The notes: generated by a model not told the origin, from the sequence alone. A stretch of 64,000 nt of DNA from Sphingomonas sinipercae (GCF_011302055.1 NZ_CP049871.1:1632501-1696500), one strand, 5' to 3'. Shown: positions 1 to 8,149, counted from the stretch's first letter. Numbers and translations are program-made.

Positions 1-33
1 GAATGTCTTGCCCGACTCAGCTGACGATACTGA

Positions 34-381
34 TTACGAGGTGAAGCAACCTGGCGTTCCGACCGTCACCGTTCTTTTGCTTTGAACCAAGAAGACCTTA
101 CGCCCCGGTGTGCAATCATTCACATCGGCCCACGTCGCCAACACCTGACGGATCGAATCGTCTGGGAGGCGCACTGTAAGGATGGGCAAAGTGCCGCCAG
201 CGCTGCCTGCCGCCGGCCGCGTTCCGACGCGCAGGACCTCTCCTGTCACATCACGACCGCTAACGGGGACTGCGCCAAATTGAAGATAGCCGATCGCGAA
301 AATTAGCCCCACGAGGAGGGCCAGGGCGCCGGCTTTTTTGATGTACGTCCGAAGATCGTCAATTCGGAACGGATCGGCCAA
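34..381 (-). CDS. Small single-pass membrane protein, unknown function
   Basis: No family is recognised. The 115-residue product has a short charged N-terminus, one hydrophobic segment at about residues 17-36, and a soluble C-terminal part with two cysteines (residues 90 and 112) that could pair if exported. The start is a TTG; no ATG lies in frame nearby and no clear ribosome binding site is visible, so the start is uncertain. It is read in the same direction as argD but lies downstream of it with an 86-base gap. The coding frame is open throughout and the composition matches its neighbours, so it is probably a real gene. Confidence 0.55.
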   Translation of the reverse strand: MADPFRIDDLRTYIKKAGALALLVGLIFAIGYLQFGAVPVSGRDVTGEVLRVGTRPAAGSAGGTLPILTVRLPDDSIRQVLATWADVNDCTPGRKVFLVQSKRTVTVGTPGCFTS

Positions 382-467
382 GTTAAGCGCAGTCCGCTAT
401 CATTCGCGGGTCCCCGGCGAGGCCTGCGGTACCGACCATCGACATCGTCAACGCACAACCGAGAATG

Positions 468-1655
468 CTACGCCGCTTCGGGCAGGTCGTAGTCGGCGGC
501 GGCTGCGGACAGGCCGTCGACGAATTCGCGGATGTGGCTTTCCTCGATGTTGAGCGGGGGCAGCACGCGCATAACGTTGTCGCCGGCGGCCACGGCCAGG
601 ATGCCGCGGGTGCGCAGGTAGGTGACGAAGGCGCGGCTGTCGGTCTTCATCTTGATGCCCAGCATCAGGCCCAGGCCGCGGACGCTTTCGAACAGGTGGT
701 CGTGATTGGGGAGCATCTGTTCAAGCGCCGAGCGAAGCCGCTCGCCCGTCCGGCGGACATTGCCCAGGAATTCCTCGTTGGCCACGACGTCGAACACCGC
801 CTGTCCCGCCGCCATTGCCAGCGGATTGCCGCCGTAGGTCGAGCCGTGGGTGCCGACGACCATGCCCGCCGCGGCCTTTTCGGTCGCCAGGCAGGCGCCG
901 AGCGGGAAGCCGCCGCCGATGCCCTTGGCGCTGGCCATGATGTCGGGGGCAACGCCATATTGCTCATAGGCGTAAAGCGTGCCCGTCCGGGCGACGCCGC
1001 ACTGAACCTCGTCGAACACCAGCATCAGGTCGTTCTCGTCGCAGGCCTTGCGCAGCCCCTCGATGAAGTGCTGGCTGGCCGGGCGGATTCCGCCCTCGCC
1101 CTGCACCGGTTCGAGCAGGAAGCCCGCCGTATGTTCGTCGACCGCGGCCAGCGCCGCGTCGAGGTCGTCGAATTCCACCACTTTGAAGCCGGGCAGCAGC
1201 GGCGCGAAGCCGTCGCGAAGCTTTTCCTGGTTGGTGGCGCTGATGGTCCCCATCGTCCGGCCGTGAAAGGCGTTCGAGAAGGTGATCAGGTCGTGCTTGT
1301 GCGGGTTGCCCTTGGCATGGTGGTAGCGGCGCGCCGTCTTGATTGCGCATTCCACCGCCTCGGCCCCGGAATTGGTGAAGAACACCGTGTCGGCGAAGGT
1401 AAGGTCGACCAGCCGCTGCGCGAACGCTTCCCCCTGCGGCGATCCGTACAGGTTCGACACGTGCATCAGCGTTGCCGCCTGGTCTTGGATCGCCTTGGTT
1501 ACGTGCGGGTGGCCGTGGCCGAGCAGGTTGACCGCGATCCCGCTGGCGAAATCGAGATACTTCTCGCCATTCTCGCCGAACAGATAGGCCCCTTCGCCCC
1601 GGACCGGGCGGACCGGCGAACGCGGGTAAACGGGCATCAGCGGCGTAATGGCCAT
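468..1655 (-). CDS. argD: Acetylornithine / succinyldiaminopimelate aminotransferase
   Basis: A PLP-dependent class III aminotransferase that makes N-acetylornithine in arginine synthesis and often also acts on N-succinyl-diaminopimelate in lysine synthesis; cytoplasmic. The 395-residue length is usual for ArgD. Visible motifs are the TNSGAEA phosphate-binding region near residue 95, the FDEVQCG motif with the PLP-contacting Asp near 215, and the Schiff-base lysine in SAKGIGGGFPLGA near 244. The ATG start has AGAGGA about ten bases upstream. argF, which often follows, is not here: the next gene downstream is a small membrane protein. Other class III aminotransferases are possible, but the overall pattern fits ArgD well. 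Confidence 0.93.
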   Translation of the reverse strand: MAITPLMPVYPRSPVRPVRGEGAYLFGENGEKYLDFASGIAVNLLGHGHPHVTKAIQDQAATLMHVSNLYGSPQGEAFAQRLVDLTFADTVFFTNSGAEAVECAIKTARRYHHAKGNPHKHDLITFSNAFHGRTMGTISATNQEKLRDGFAPLLPGFKVVEFDDLDAALAAVDEHTAGFLLEPVQGEGGIRPASQHFIEGLRKACDENDLMLVFDEVQCGVARTGTLYAYEQYGVAPDIMASAKGIGGGFPLGACLATEKAAAGMVVGTHGSTYGGNPLAMAAGQAVFDVVANEEFLGNVRRTGERLRSALEQMLPNHDHLFESVRGLGLMLGIKMKTDSRAFVTYLRTRGILAVAAGDNVMRVLPPLNIEESHIREFVDGLSAAAADYDLPEAA

Positions 1656-1738
1656 GAATTTCGATCCTCTAATCGCGAATGTCGGTCGCGGCGCCCGCCG
1701 CTGCCGGCCGGATATAACGGCAGCCAGGCCAAAGCAAA

Positions 1739-1764
1739 AGGCGCGCCGGTTGCCCGGCGCGCCT
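1739..1764 (-). terminator. Rho-independent terminator after the 126-residue secreted protein
   Basis: A perfect 10-bp GC stem (1740-1749 with 1754-1763, extended by an A-T pair) with a TTGC loop. Read on the minus strand it is followed by TTTT. It lies between the end of the upstream secreted-protein gene and argD, so argD probably has its own promoter. Confidence 0.8.
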
Positions 1765-1792
1765 CCATTAGACCTTAAAGATCGGTCGCTCG

Positions 1793-2173
1793 TTACCAGG
1801 CGCGGCGCCAGTTACGGTCGCGGGCGTCGCGCTGGATGCGATATTCCAGGCGCTGGATGCGCTGGTTGATGTTGTACGCCTCGCGCTGGTCGAAGCGGCG
1901 GCCATCGCGCACATCCATGCGAAGCCGGCGTTCGATATCGCGAGCCTCCGCATTGAGGTTGCGATACTCGTTGCGCGTGATCATCCGGCGCTGAGCCAGC
2001 TGGCCGATGTCACGCTGCAAGCGATCGATCCGAACCTGCAAGGCACGGGCAACACCAAGGTTGTTGTAGCCATAGGCATAGCCCTGGGGCTGCGGATACC
2101 ACTGGGCCGAAGCCGGCGCGGCGATTGCAACCGTCGAAGCGGCGGCTGCCAGGGTAATGAGGATCTTCTTCAT
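1793..2173 (-). CDS. Small secreted Arg-rich helical protein (paralogue A)
   Basis: Function unknown. The 126-residue product starts with a clear signal peptide (MKKILITLAAAASTVAIA, cleavage probably after APASA), followed by a Tyr/Gln/Pro patch and then regularly spaced Arg and Leu residues (patterns such as RIDRL, RIQRLEYRIQR) that predict long charged helices. An AGAAGGAG box sits eight bases before the ATG at 2173, which decides this start over one further upstream. It resembles the next gene upstream (2327-2863) in signal peptide, layout and helix pattern, so the two look like a tandem duplication. It would act in the periplasm or outside the cell. Confidence 0.8.
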   Translation of the reverse strand: MKKILITLAAAASTVAIAAPASAQWYPQPQGYAYGYNNLGVARALQVRIDRLQRDIGQLAQRRMITRNEYRNLNAEARDIERRLRMDVRDGRRFDQREAYNINQRIQRLEYRIQRDARDRNWRRAW

Positions 2174-2270
2174 GTTGGCTCTCCTTCTGAGCGATGCCCC
2201 GGTTATGCGCCCTGCGCACTGATGGATCACTGAACGCGTCCGTTAGGTTCGGTTAACCCGCCGAAACGAA

Positions 2271-2302
2271 AAGGCGCGCCACTGCGGACAGTGACGCGCC
2301 TT
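2271..2302 (-). terminator. Rho-independent terminator after paralogue B
   Basis: A 13-bp stem with one G-U pair (2271-2283 with 2290-2302) and a six-base loop, followed on the minus strand by TTTTCGTTTC. It resembles the terminator after paralogue A (both carry GGCGCGCC in the stem), in keeping with duplication of the whole gene unit. Confidence 0.75.
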
Positions 2303-2326
2303 CCTGTCGACCGATCGGGGGAGCGA

Positions 2327-2863
2327 TCAGTCGTCGTCGCGGTCGCCGTGACGGCCATCGCGGTGATCGCGGTCACCGTCGCGATCGCGGCGGTCGCGAT
2401 GGTCGTCGTCACGGCGGCGCTCGCCATAATAGCCAAAGCCATTGTCGTTGCGGTTGTCGCCGTTCCAACCCCAGCGGCCGCCATCGCGGGCCTCGTAGCG
2501 GATGGCGGCGTTCAGCGCTTCGATCCGGCGTTCGAGGTCGTAACGCTCGCGCCGGTCCAGGCCGCGATAGGCCGCGCGCTGGATCCGCCGCTGCAGGTCG
2601 ACGGCGTGCCGGTCGAGGCGGCGCGCCTCGCCATTCGACAGCCGGTTCTGGCGGTCGAGCCAGCGAATCCGCTCGCGCAGCTGCTGGACCCGGACCTCCA
2701 GGCGGCGCACCTGGCCGCGATTGTCATAGCCATAGGCATTGCCGAACGGCGCGCCGATGACGGCGCCGGGCGGCGGCGGCGGAGCCCACTGGGCCGAAGC
2801 GGGCGCAGCGGCGGCGAGAGCCGAAACGGCGATGGCGGAAAAGAAAGCAACCTTACGCATCAT
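2327..2863 (-). CDS. Small secreted Arg-rich protein with Asp/His/Arg-rich tail (paralogue B)
   Basis: Function unknown. The 178-residue product has a signal peptide (hydrophobic core about residues 6-19, APASAQW at the cleavage region), a Pro-rich linker, helices rich in Arg and Leu like those of the neighbouring paralogue, and a tail of about 30 residues made almost only of Arg, Asp, His and Gly. The tail could bind metal or polyanion; that is inference. AGGAGA sits just before the tandem ATG ATG start. The tail is encoded by GC-rich imperfect repeats (about 2327-2420), so its length may vary between strains. Confidence 0.8.
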   Translation of the reverse strand: MMRKVAFFSAIAVSALAAAAPASAQWAPPPPPGAVIGAPFGNAYGYDNRGQVRRLEVRVQQLRERIRWLDRQNRLSNGEARRLDRHAVDLQRRIQRAAYRGLDRRERYDLERRIEALNAAIRYEARDGGRWGWNGDNRNDNGFGYYGERRRDDDHRDRRDRDGDRDHRDGRHGDRDDD

Positions 2864-3032
2864 GGCTCTCCTGTTGAGCGGTTGATGAGCGCGGTTCTGC
2901 CTGCGGCTTGTTGCTGCAGGGCTGAACGGCGCCGTTATCGCCCGTTCAACTTCATTAACGTGCCGAAACGGCTTTCATGGATTGTCGTTTGTCAAGCGTT
3001 GAACTCACGCCTTTTCGCCATATCTTATTGAT

Positions 3033-3800
3033 ATGCTTAGATTATTCTCTGCCGCAGCACTTGCTGCCTCGCTCGCTTTCGCGCCTGCCACCAGCTCGGG
3101 CCTCGGCGTTCGCACGCCACTGGCGAGCGCGGCCGCGCAGCCTCTGGCGACCGTCGCCCAGCCGACGCGCCCCGCGCTCCAGGCGGCCGCGTTCGACGCC
3201 CAGCTTGGCCTCGACGCCCGTGCCGATGCGCGTATCTCCGGCCTGGCGGAGGGGCAAAGCCCCGCGGACTTTCGCCAGTGGCTCCGCGGCTCGGCGGAAG
3301 CGCGCACCGAGCTTGGCCGCTTCCATGACTATCTTGCCGCCCGGAACGTCAATTCGGTGGTGCCGCTGTGGCAGCTGGTCCGGACGTCGTCGTCATGGCG
3401 CGAATGCGGCGCGCAGCCGTTCGAAGCGCCGCCCGAGGACAAGTGGGACCATATCGTGCGCACGCTCGAGTTCGTCCGCGACGACATCGTCCCCGCCGTC
3501 GGCGAGGTCGAGGCGCTTTCGGCCTATCGCAACGAGGCGCTCAACCGTTGCTCGGATGGCGCCCCGGCGAGCGCGCACCGCCATTTCTTCGCGCTGGACC
3601 TGACGCCAGTGAACAAGGCGGTGGAGCGGACCGCAATGATCCGGTCGGTCTGCGCCGCCCACGCCCGCGACGGCGCCCGCTACGAAGCCGGGCTCGGCTT
3701 CTACACCGGCCGCCGCTTCCACGTGGACTCGTCCGGCTATCGCAAGTGGGGCCCGAACGGCAAAGGCGCGACAAGTCCGTGCGTCAGCGGCCAAGCCTGA
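3033..3800 (+). CDS. Secreted M15-family-like peptidase (D-Ala-D-Ala carboxypeptidase fold)
   Basis: A 255-residue protein with an N-terminal signal sequence (about residues 1-22) and a C-terminal domain with the zinc-ligand pattern of peptidase M15: H182 and D189 in SAHRHFFALDL, then H230 in FHVDSSGYRKW. SAYRNEALN just before the first motif is also typical. Members cut peptidoglycan stem peptides or cross-links in the periplasm. Residues 60-160 form a helical region of unknown role. Substrate and activity are inferred from motifs only. No good ribosome binding site is seen before the ATG. It stands alone, divergent from the Arg-rich secreted proteins and convergent with the ABC permease. 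Confidence 0.75.
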   Translation: MLRLFSAAALAASLAFAPATSSGLGVRTPLASAAAQPLATVAQPTRPALQAAAFDAQLGLDARADARISGLAEGQSPADFRQWLRGSAEARTELGRFHDYLAARNVNSVVPLWQLVRTSSSWRECGAQPFEAPPEDKWDHIVRTLEFVRDDIVPAVGEVEALSAYRNEALNRCSDGAPASAHRHFFALDLTPVNKAVERTAMIRSVCAAHARDGARYEAGLGFYTGRRFHVDSSGYRKWGPNGKGATSPCVSGQA

Positions 3801-3814
3801 GCACGAGGGTGCTC
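3799..3814 (+). terminator. Short hairpin at the end of the M15-like gene
   Basis: A 6-bp stem (GAGCAC/GTGCTC) with a GAGG loop overlapping the stop codon, in the gap between two convergent genes. There is no T-run, so it is a weak terminator candidate. Confidence 0.35.
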
Positions 3815-3845
3815 GGCAACCTTAAGAGGCACGCATTCCCGGCGC

Positions 3846-4688
3846 TTAGCTCTTGATCCGCCAGCCGCTCTTCAAAAGCGTGAAGCACGCCGCGCACAGC
3901 ACCACATTGAGTGCGAGCAGCCCGATTGCACCGACCATGATCGGCGAATCTGCGCTGCCGAGGAAGCCGTAGCGGAAGCCGGAAATGACGTAGAAGAACG
4001 GGTTGGCGTGGCTGATCGCGCGGAACGCCGGCGCCAGCTGCTCGACCGAATAGAAGGTGCCGCTGAGCAGCGACAACGGGGTCACCACGAAGTTCGTGAC
4101 CACCGCAGCATGGTCGAATTTTTCGGCCCACAGCGATGTCAGCAGGCCGAGGAAGGCGAGCAGGAGCGCGCCCATCAGCCCGAACCAGAAGACCGCCAGC
4201 GGGTGGGCCATCGCCACCGACACGCCCGGCCACAGCAGCATCGCGAGCCACACCGCGAAGCCGACGAAAAAGGCCCGGGTTACCGCTGCCCCGACCAGGC
4301 CCGCCATCAACTCGCCGGTCGACAGCGGCGGCATTAGATAATCGACGATGGTGCCCTGGATCTTGCCCACCAGCAGCGAGAAGCTGGCGTTGGCGAAAGC
4401 GTTCTGCAGCATCGCCATGACGATCAGGCCGGGGGCGATGAAATCGGCGAAGTGATAGCCCATCACCATCCGCCCGCTTCCGCCCAGCGCGACGGTGAAA
4501 ACCGCAAGGTACAGGAGGGTGGTAATGGCCGGTGCCCACACCGTCTGCATCTGCACCTTGAAGAACCGGCGCACCTCCTTGATATAGAGGGTCTTAAGCC
4601 CTCCCCAATTGACGCCTTGCAGCACCGGCTCGCCCGGGGGCTGCTGGGTCCAGAGGTCATTCTGGGGCTTGAAGAGCTGGTCGTTCAC
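3846..4688 (-). CDS. ABC-2 type transporter permease
   Basis: An integral membrane permease of the ABC-2 family (280 residues from the GTG at 4688) with about six transmembrane segments and the family signature near the C-terminal third (SGTFYSVEQLAPAFRAISHANPF). Such permeases export drugs, polysaccharides or lipids with a separate ATPase; no ATPase gene is adjacent, so the substrate is open. A start at the ATG 4715 is also possible. Longer in-frame extensions would run across the gcrA promoter and start and are unlikely. The gene is divergent from gcrA with about 67 bases between starts. Confidence 0.85.
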   Translation of the reverse strand: MNDQLFKPQNDLWTQQPPGEPVLQGVNWGGLKTLYIKEVRRFFKVQMQTVWAPAITTLLYLAVFTVALGGSGRMVMGYHFADFIAPGLIVMAMLQNAFANASFSLLVGKIQGTIVDYLMPPLSTGELMAGLVGAAVTRAFFVGFAVWLAMLLWPGVSVAMAHPLAVFWFGLMGALLLAFLGLLTSLWAEKFDHAAVVTNFVVTPLSLLSGTFYSVEQLAPAFRAISHANPFFYVISGFRYGFLGSADSPIMVGAIGLLALNVVLCAACFTLLKSGWRIKS

Positions 4689-4755
4689 TGTGCGCCCGCG
4701 TATCGGCTGCGGCATTGCACAGCAAGCGCCCGGCACATTCGGAGAAGAGATTTCA

Positions 4756-5409
4756 ATGTCCTGGACTGAAGAGCGGATCGACCAGCTGAAGGCGATGTGG
4801 GCCAAGGGCGCCACCGCCAGCGAAATTGCGGAAAACCTTGGCGGGGTCAGCCGCAACGCCGTCATCGGCAAAGCCCACCGCCTCGGCCTCGAAGCGCGGC
4901 CCTCGCCGGTCAAGCCGGGCGAGGACAAGGAAGCCGCTCCGGCGGCAGCGCCCAAGGCCGCAAAACCGGCGGCAGCGCCGGTTGCGGCCGCTCCTGCCGC
5001 CCCCGCGGAGCCCGAGCCGGCGCCGACACCGCGGCCGCGTACCCCCCAGCGTCCTCAGCCGACCGGGGACAACATCCAATATCGCTCGGTCGGCCCGGGC
5101 GGCTTCATCCGCCAGGGCCCTGGCGATACGCAGGCGCCAATCCCCCCGGCCCCGCCGCGCCGCCTGGTCCCGGCAAAGCCGAGCGCTGAAGTGGCCAACA
5201 AGACCGGCCTGCTCGAGCTCAACGACCGCATTTGCAAGTGGCCGATGGGCCATCCGGGCGAGCCCGATTTCCATTTCTGCGGTGACCTGGCCAATCCGGG
5301 CTATCCCTATTGCGTCCAGCATTGCGGCGTTGCCTATCAGGCACAGCTTCCGCGCCGCGACCGCAGGCCGCCGCCGCCGCTTCCCTTCGGCGGTCCTCGC
5401 GTCCGCTAG
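4756..5409 (+). CDS. gcrA: GcrA cell cycle regulator
   Basis: GcrA is an alphaproteobacterial transcription factor that binds RNA polymerase with sigma-70 and acts at promoters with methylated GANTC sites, helping control the cell cycle. The 217-residue protein begins with the conserved helix-turn-helix (MSWTEERIDQLKAMW, then SRNAVIGKAHRLGL, residues 1-47), has a long Ala/Pro-rich linker (about 48-150), and ends with a Cys/His-containing domain (CKWPMGHPG, FHFCG, YCVQHC) typical of the family. The ATG follows GGAGAAGAG. The next gene downstream begins within about a dozen bases and may be co-transcribed. Confidence 0.95.
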   Translation: MSWTEERIDQLKAMWAKGATASEIAENLGGVSRNAVIGKAHRLGLEARPSPVKPGEDKEAAPAAAPKAAKPAAAPVAAAPAAPAEPEPAPTPRPRTPQRPQPTGDNIQYRSVGPGGFIRQGPGDTQAPIPPAPPRRLVPAKPSAEVANKTGLLELNDRICKWPMGHPGEPDFHFCGDLANPGYPYCVQHCGVAYQAQLPRRDRRPPPPLPFGGPRVR

Positions 5410-5420
5410 CTGGCGCGGGG

Positions 5421-6458
5421 TTGCCTGGAGCCCGGCAGCTGCTTCGCTGGTGGCGCGCGCCATGGTGGGCGCTCGCAATCTTCACCGGCGCGAAGTGCTT
5501 CGCCGACAATCCGATCCTCGGCTCGCGCCGGCTTAACCGGGCCGGGCTTCACGCCTGGCGCCTGAAGGCGGCGCACCGCCTGGCCTGGTCACGCCGGCGG
5601 CGCCTGACCGCGGCGATCCCGGCCGGATGGCGTCAGGCGTTCGACCGCGACGGCTTCGTCGTTGTTCCCGACTTCCTGCCGACCGCGACCTTCGATCGCC
5701 TTCGCAATGCCTTGCTGGAAGGCCAGTTCGACGCCCGCGCCCAGCAGCAGGGCGACACGGTCACGCGCCGGGTGCCGATCGGGCCTGACCTTCTCGACGC
5801 GGTGCCTGAGCTCAGGCCCCTCCTCCGCGATCGGCGGTGGCGGGGCTTGCTGGCCTATGTCGCGAGCACGAAGAGCGAGCCGCTTTATTACATCCAGACC
5901 GTGGCCGGCGGCATCGCCGACGGGCCCCCGGACCCACAGCTGGAGCTGCATTCCGACACCTTCCACCCGTCGCTCAAGGCCTGGCTGTTCCTCACCGATG
6001 TCGGCCACGAAGATCGGCCGCTCACCTATGTTCCCGGCTCCCACCGGCTGACCGAAGAACGGCTGGAATGGGAAAGATCGAGGAGTGAGACCCTAGGCGC
6101 TACGGGCGACCGGCTGTCGCAACGCGGCTCGCTGCGTGTAGGCCTGGACGCGCTTGCCGGCCTGAGCCTCCCGCCGCCACATGCCTTCGCGGTACCCGCC
6201 AATACTCTGGTCGCTGTCGATACCTATGGCTTCCACGCCCGCGCAGCCTCGGATCATCGTACGATTCGCGTGGAAATCTGGGCCTTCGCGCGGCGGACGC
6301 CATTCCTGCTCTGGACGGGTTTCGACCTGCTGTCCCTGCCCCCGTTCGCAAAACGCCGAGCCCAGTGGCTGACGGCCGCCCTCGACCGTCTCGATCGGCT
6401 TGGCCTGGCGAAGCAGCACTGGCGCCCAGCCGGCCGTAAGCGCCCGATCGATTTTTAG
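5421..6458 (+). CDS. Phytanoyl-CoA dioxygenase (PhyH) family protein
   Basis: Likely a non-haem Fe(II)/2-oxoglutarate-dependent oxygenase. The core shows the iron-binding HxD motif in LELHSDTFHPSLKAWLF, the YVPGSHRLT region common in the family, and a distal His before the Arg that would bind 2-oxoglutarate (FHARAASDHRTIRVEIWAF). Substrate unknown. The start is unsure: the TTG at 5421 right after gcrA is the best candidate, since no in-frame ATG occurs near the expected N-terminus and the stretch upstream overlaps gcrA. The length from there is 345 residues, and the first 70 are basic and not part of the oxygenase fold. Confidence 0.75.
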   Translation: MPGARQLLRWWRAPWWALAIFTGAKCFADNPILGSRRLNRAGLHAWRLKAAHRLAWSRRRRLTAAIPAGWRQAFDRDGFVVVPDFLPTATFDRLRNALLEGQFDARAQQQGDTVTRRVPIGPDLLDAVPELRPLLRDRRWRGLLAYVASTKSEPLYYIQTVAGGIADGPPDPQLELHSDTFHPSLKAWLFLTDVGHEDRPLTYVPGSHRLTEERLEWERSRSETLGATGDRLSQRGSLRVGLDALAGLSLPPPHAFAVPANTLVAVDTYGFHARAASDHRTIRVEIWAFARRTPFLLWTGFDLLSLPPFAKRRAQWLTAALDRLDRLGLAKQHWRPAGRKRPIDF

Positions 6459-6466
6459 GCATGCCA

Positions 6467-6489
6467 GGCGGCGTGACGTATGCGCCGCC
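6467..6489 (+). terminator. Hairpin after the PhyH-family gene
   Basis: A 7-bp GC stem (GGCGGCG/CGCCGCC) nine bases after the stop codon, without a clear T-run. A candidate terminator separating this gene from the methyltransferase. Confidence 0.45.
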
Positions 6490-6572
6490 GGGATGTAAAA
6501 GCGATGGGCTCGGTTTAAATTGTAAGTCTGCAGTTCGCGTACCCGGCGAGTACCACACGAGGGAGAGCGACT

Positions 6573-7391
6573 ATGCAGCCAACCAACGCCAACAAGGCGC
6601 TGTGGGAAAAGGGTGACTTCACCCGAATCGCCGAAACCATGCGCATCAGCGGTGAAGAACTCGTGGCCACCCTGGGCATCACGCCGCGCATGAAGATCCT
6701 CGACCTCGGCTGCGGCGACGGCACGACCGCGGTCCCCGCAGCCCAGCTCGGCGCGCACGTGATCGGCGTCGACATCGCCGACAACCTGGTCGCGGCCGGC
6801 AATGCACGCGCCAAGGCGCTTAGGCTGGAAGACCTCACTTTCCAGCAAGGGGACGCCTCCAGTCTCGACGGCATTGCCGACGCCAGCTTCGACCTGGTCG
6901 TCAGCGTCTTTGGCGCCATGTTCGCGCCGCGCCCCGACGACGTCGCGCAAGAAATGGTCCGGGTGACAAAGCCCGGCGGCCGAATCATCATGGGCAACTG
7001 GATTCCCGGCGACTCGACGTTGGTCGCGCAAATCCTCAAGATCAGTGCCGCTTACACGCCCCCGCCGCCCGAAGGCTTCATCAGCCCGATGACCTGGGGC
7101 GACGAACCGACGGTGATCGCGCGATTTGGCAAAGCCGGCATCGCTGCCGACAAGATCGAATTCGATCGCGAAAGCTGGGTTTTCCGGACCAGGGGCCCCG
7201 CCTCGCGGCTGCTCGACATCTTCCGCAAATATTATGGGCCGACGATGAACGCTTATGCCGCGGCCAAGCAGGACGGACGCGAGGATTCGCTCCACCGCGA
7301 CCTGACCGCCTTGTTTGAATCGCAGAACCGCGGCGGCTCCAACACGGTCATCGCCGCGACCTTCCTGAAAGTTACGGTCCACAAGAACTGA
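6573..7391 (+). CDS. Class I SAM-dependent methyltransferase
   Basis: A 272-residue Rossmann-fold methyltransferase. Motif I is ILDLGCGDGTTAVPAA (about residues 44-59), followed by the acidic end of strand 2 in VIGVDIAD and motif IV near FDLVVSVFGAMFAP, then VTKPGGRIIMGNW. The pattern is that of the UbiE/COQ5-like small-molecule methyltransferases. The substrate cannot be told. The ATG is preceded by GAGGGAGAG. It stands alone between two hairpins. Confidence 0.88.
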   Translation: MQPTNANKALWEKGDFTRIAETMRISGEELVATLGITPRMKILDLGCGDGTTAVPAAQLGAHVIGVDIADNLVAAGNARAKALRLEDLTFQQGDASSLDGIADASFDLVVSVFGAMFAPRPDDVAQEMVRVTKPGGRIIMGNWIPGDSTLVAQILKISAAYTPPPPEGFISPMTWGDEPTVIARFGKAGIAADKIEFDRESWVFRTRGPASRLLDIFRKYYGPTMNAYAAAKQDGREDSLHRDLTALFESQNRGGSNTVIAATFLKVTVHKN

Positions 7392-7397
7392 ACGAAA

Positions 7398-7422
7398 GGC
7401 CCCGGAGCAGCGCTCCGGGGCC
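7398..7422. terminator. Strong hairpin between convergent genes
   Basis: A perfect 10-bp stem (GGCCCCGGAG/CTCCGGGGCC) with a five-base loop, six bases after the methyltransferase stop and before the convergent hsp20 end. On the minus strand it is followed by TTTCG. It could end transcription from either side. Confidence 0.75.
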
Positions 7423-7465
7423 GTCCCTTCCTCCCAACGCTGCGCGCGGGAAGGGCAATATGCGC

Positions 7466-7945
7466 TTACGCCTTCTCGGTCTCGGCCTTGGCCTCGATCC
7501 GGTCGTGTTTCGGCGCGCTGCCGCCAATGTCGATCTTGCGCGGCATCATTGCTTCCGGGACCTCGCGGACCAACTCGATCGCCAGCAGTCCGTCGTGCAG
7601 GTCGGCGCCGGTGACCTTGATGTGGTCGGCAAGCGCGAAGCGGCGCTCGAACGAACGGTTGGCGATCCCGCGATAGATGTAATCGGCGGCGCCCGATTCC
7701 GACTGTTCGCTCTTTTTGCCGGTGACGATCAGCACGTTCTGGTGCGCGGTGATGTCGATTTCGTCCTGCTTGAAGCCGGCCACCGCAAGCTCGATGCGAT
7801 ATTCGTTCTCGCCGGAACGGATGAGGTCGAACGGCGGGTAATTCTCGCCCCCATTCGACGGACCGCTATTTTCGAGCATGTCGAACAACCGGTCGAACCC
7901 GACGCTGGAGCGGCGGAATGGTGCAAAGTCAAAAGCGTTACGCAT
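7466..7945 (-). CDS. Hsp20 / alpha-crystallin family small heat-shock protein
   Basis: An ATP-independent holdase chaperone that keeps unfolding proteins soluble. The 159-residue product has the short N-terminal arm (RNAFDFAPF, FDRLFDML), the alpha-crystallin domain (about residues 35-130, with YRIELAVAGF and the IANRSFERRFALADHIKV segment typical of IbpA-like proteins) and a C-terminal extension. The ATG at 7945 follows AGGAG. Upstream lie an RpoH-like promoter and a structured leader that could mask the ribosome binding site, so heat induction at two levels is likely. Confidence 0.93.
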   Translation of the reverse strand: MRNAFDFAPFRRSSVGFDRLFDMLENSGPSNGGENYPPFDLIRSGENEYRIELAVAGFKQDEIDITAHQNVLIVTGKKSEQSESGAADYIYRGIANRSFERRFALADHIKVTGADLHDGLLAIELVREVPEAMMPRKIDIGGSAPKHDRIEAKAETEKA

Positions 7946-8033
7946 GGTCAGTCTCCTATTGTCCTCACTTGAGCGACTAGGCGGAGCTGCCGGGGAGCCG
8001 GCCGCTCCGCACTGGACCCGCAAGGGCGTCCAG
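7946..8033 (-). promoter_or_regulatory. Candidate ROSE-like RNA thermometer in the hsp20 leader
   Basis: On the minus strand the leader can fold into three hairpins: CTGGAC/GTCCAG (8012-8033), GCGGAGC/GCTCCGC (7981-8010), and a final one pairing AGTCGCTC with the ribosome binding site region up to GACT (7950-7978). The last carries UCGCU facing AGGAG with a mismatched G, which matches the UYGCU feature of ROSE thermometers found upstream of small heat-shock genes. Folding was judged by eye. Confidence 0.55.
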
Positions 8034-8041
8034 CAGCCGCG

Positions 8042-8069
8042 AATTGGGGAGTAATCTCCCGATTTCAAG
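8042..8069 (-). promoter_or_regulatory. RpoH (sigma-32)-type promoter for hsp20
   Basis: On the minus strand a CTTGAAA -35 element (8063-8069) is followed after 14 bases by CCCAATT (8042-8048), close to the heat-shock consensus. It would give a leader of about 90 bases before the hsp20 ATG. Confidence 0.6.
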
Positions 8070-8149
8070 ACCTTCCCCGTTCGTCGAAAGATGCTGGAAC
8101 GGCGCTAGAAACGGACCAGACTGTTCCGCCACTAGGGGGGAAGCGATCA

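Noticed and set aside
465..1778. A long plus-strand open frame (over 400 codons) across argD
   Set aside because: It is antisense to a complete, motif-rich argD. Long antisense frames are expected in such GC-rich coding DNA, and the product has no signal or family features.
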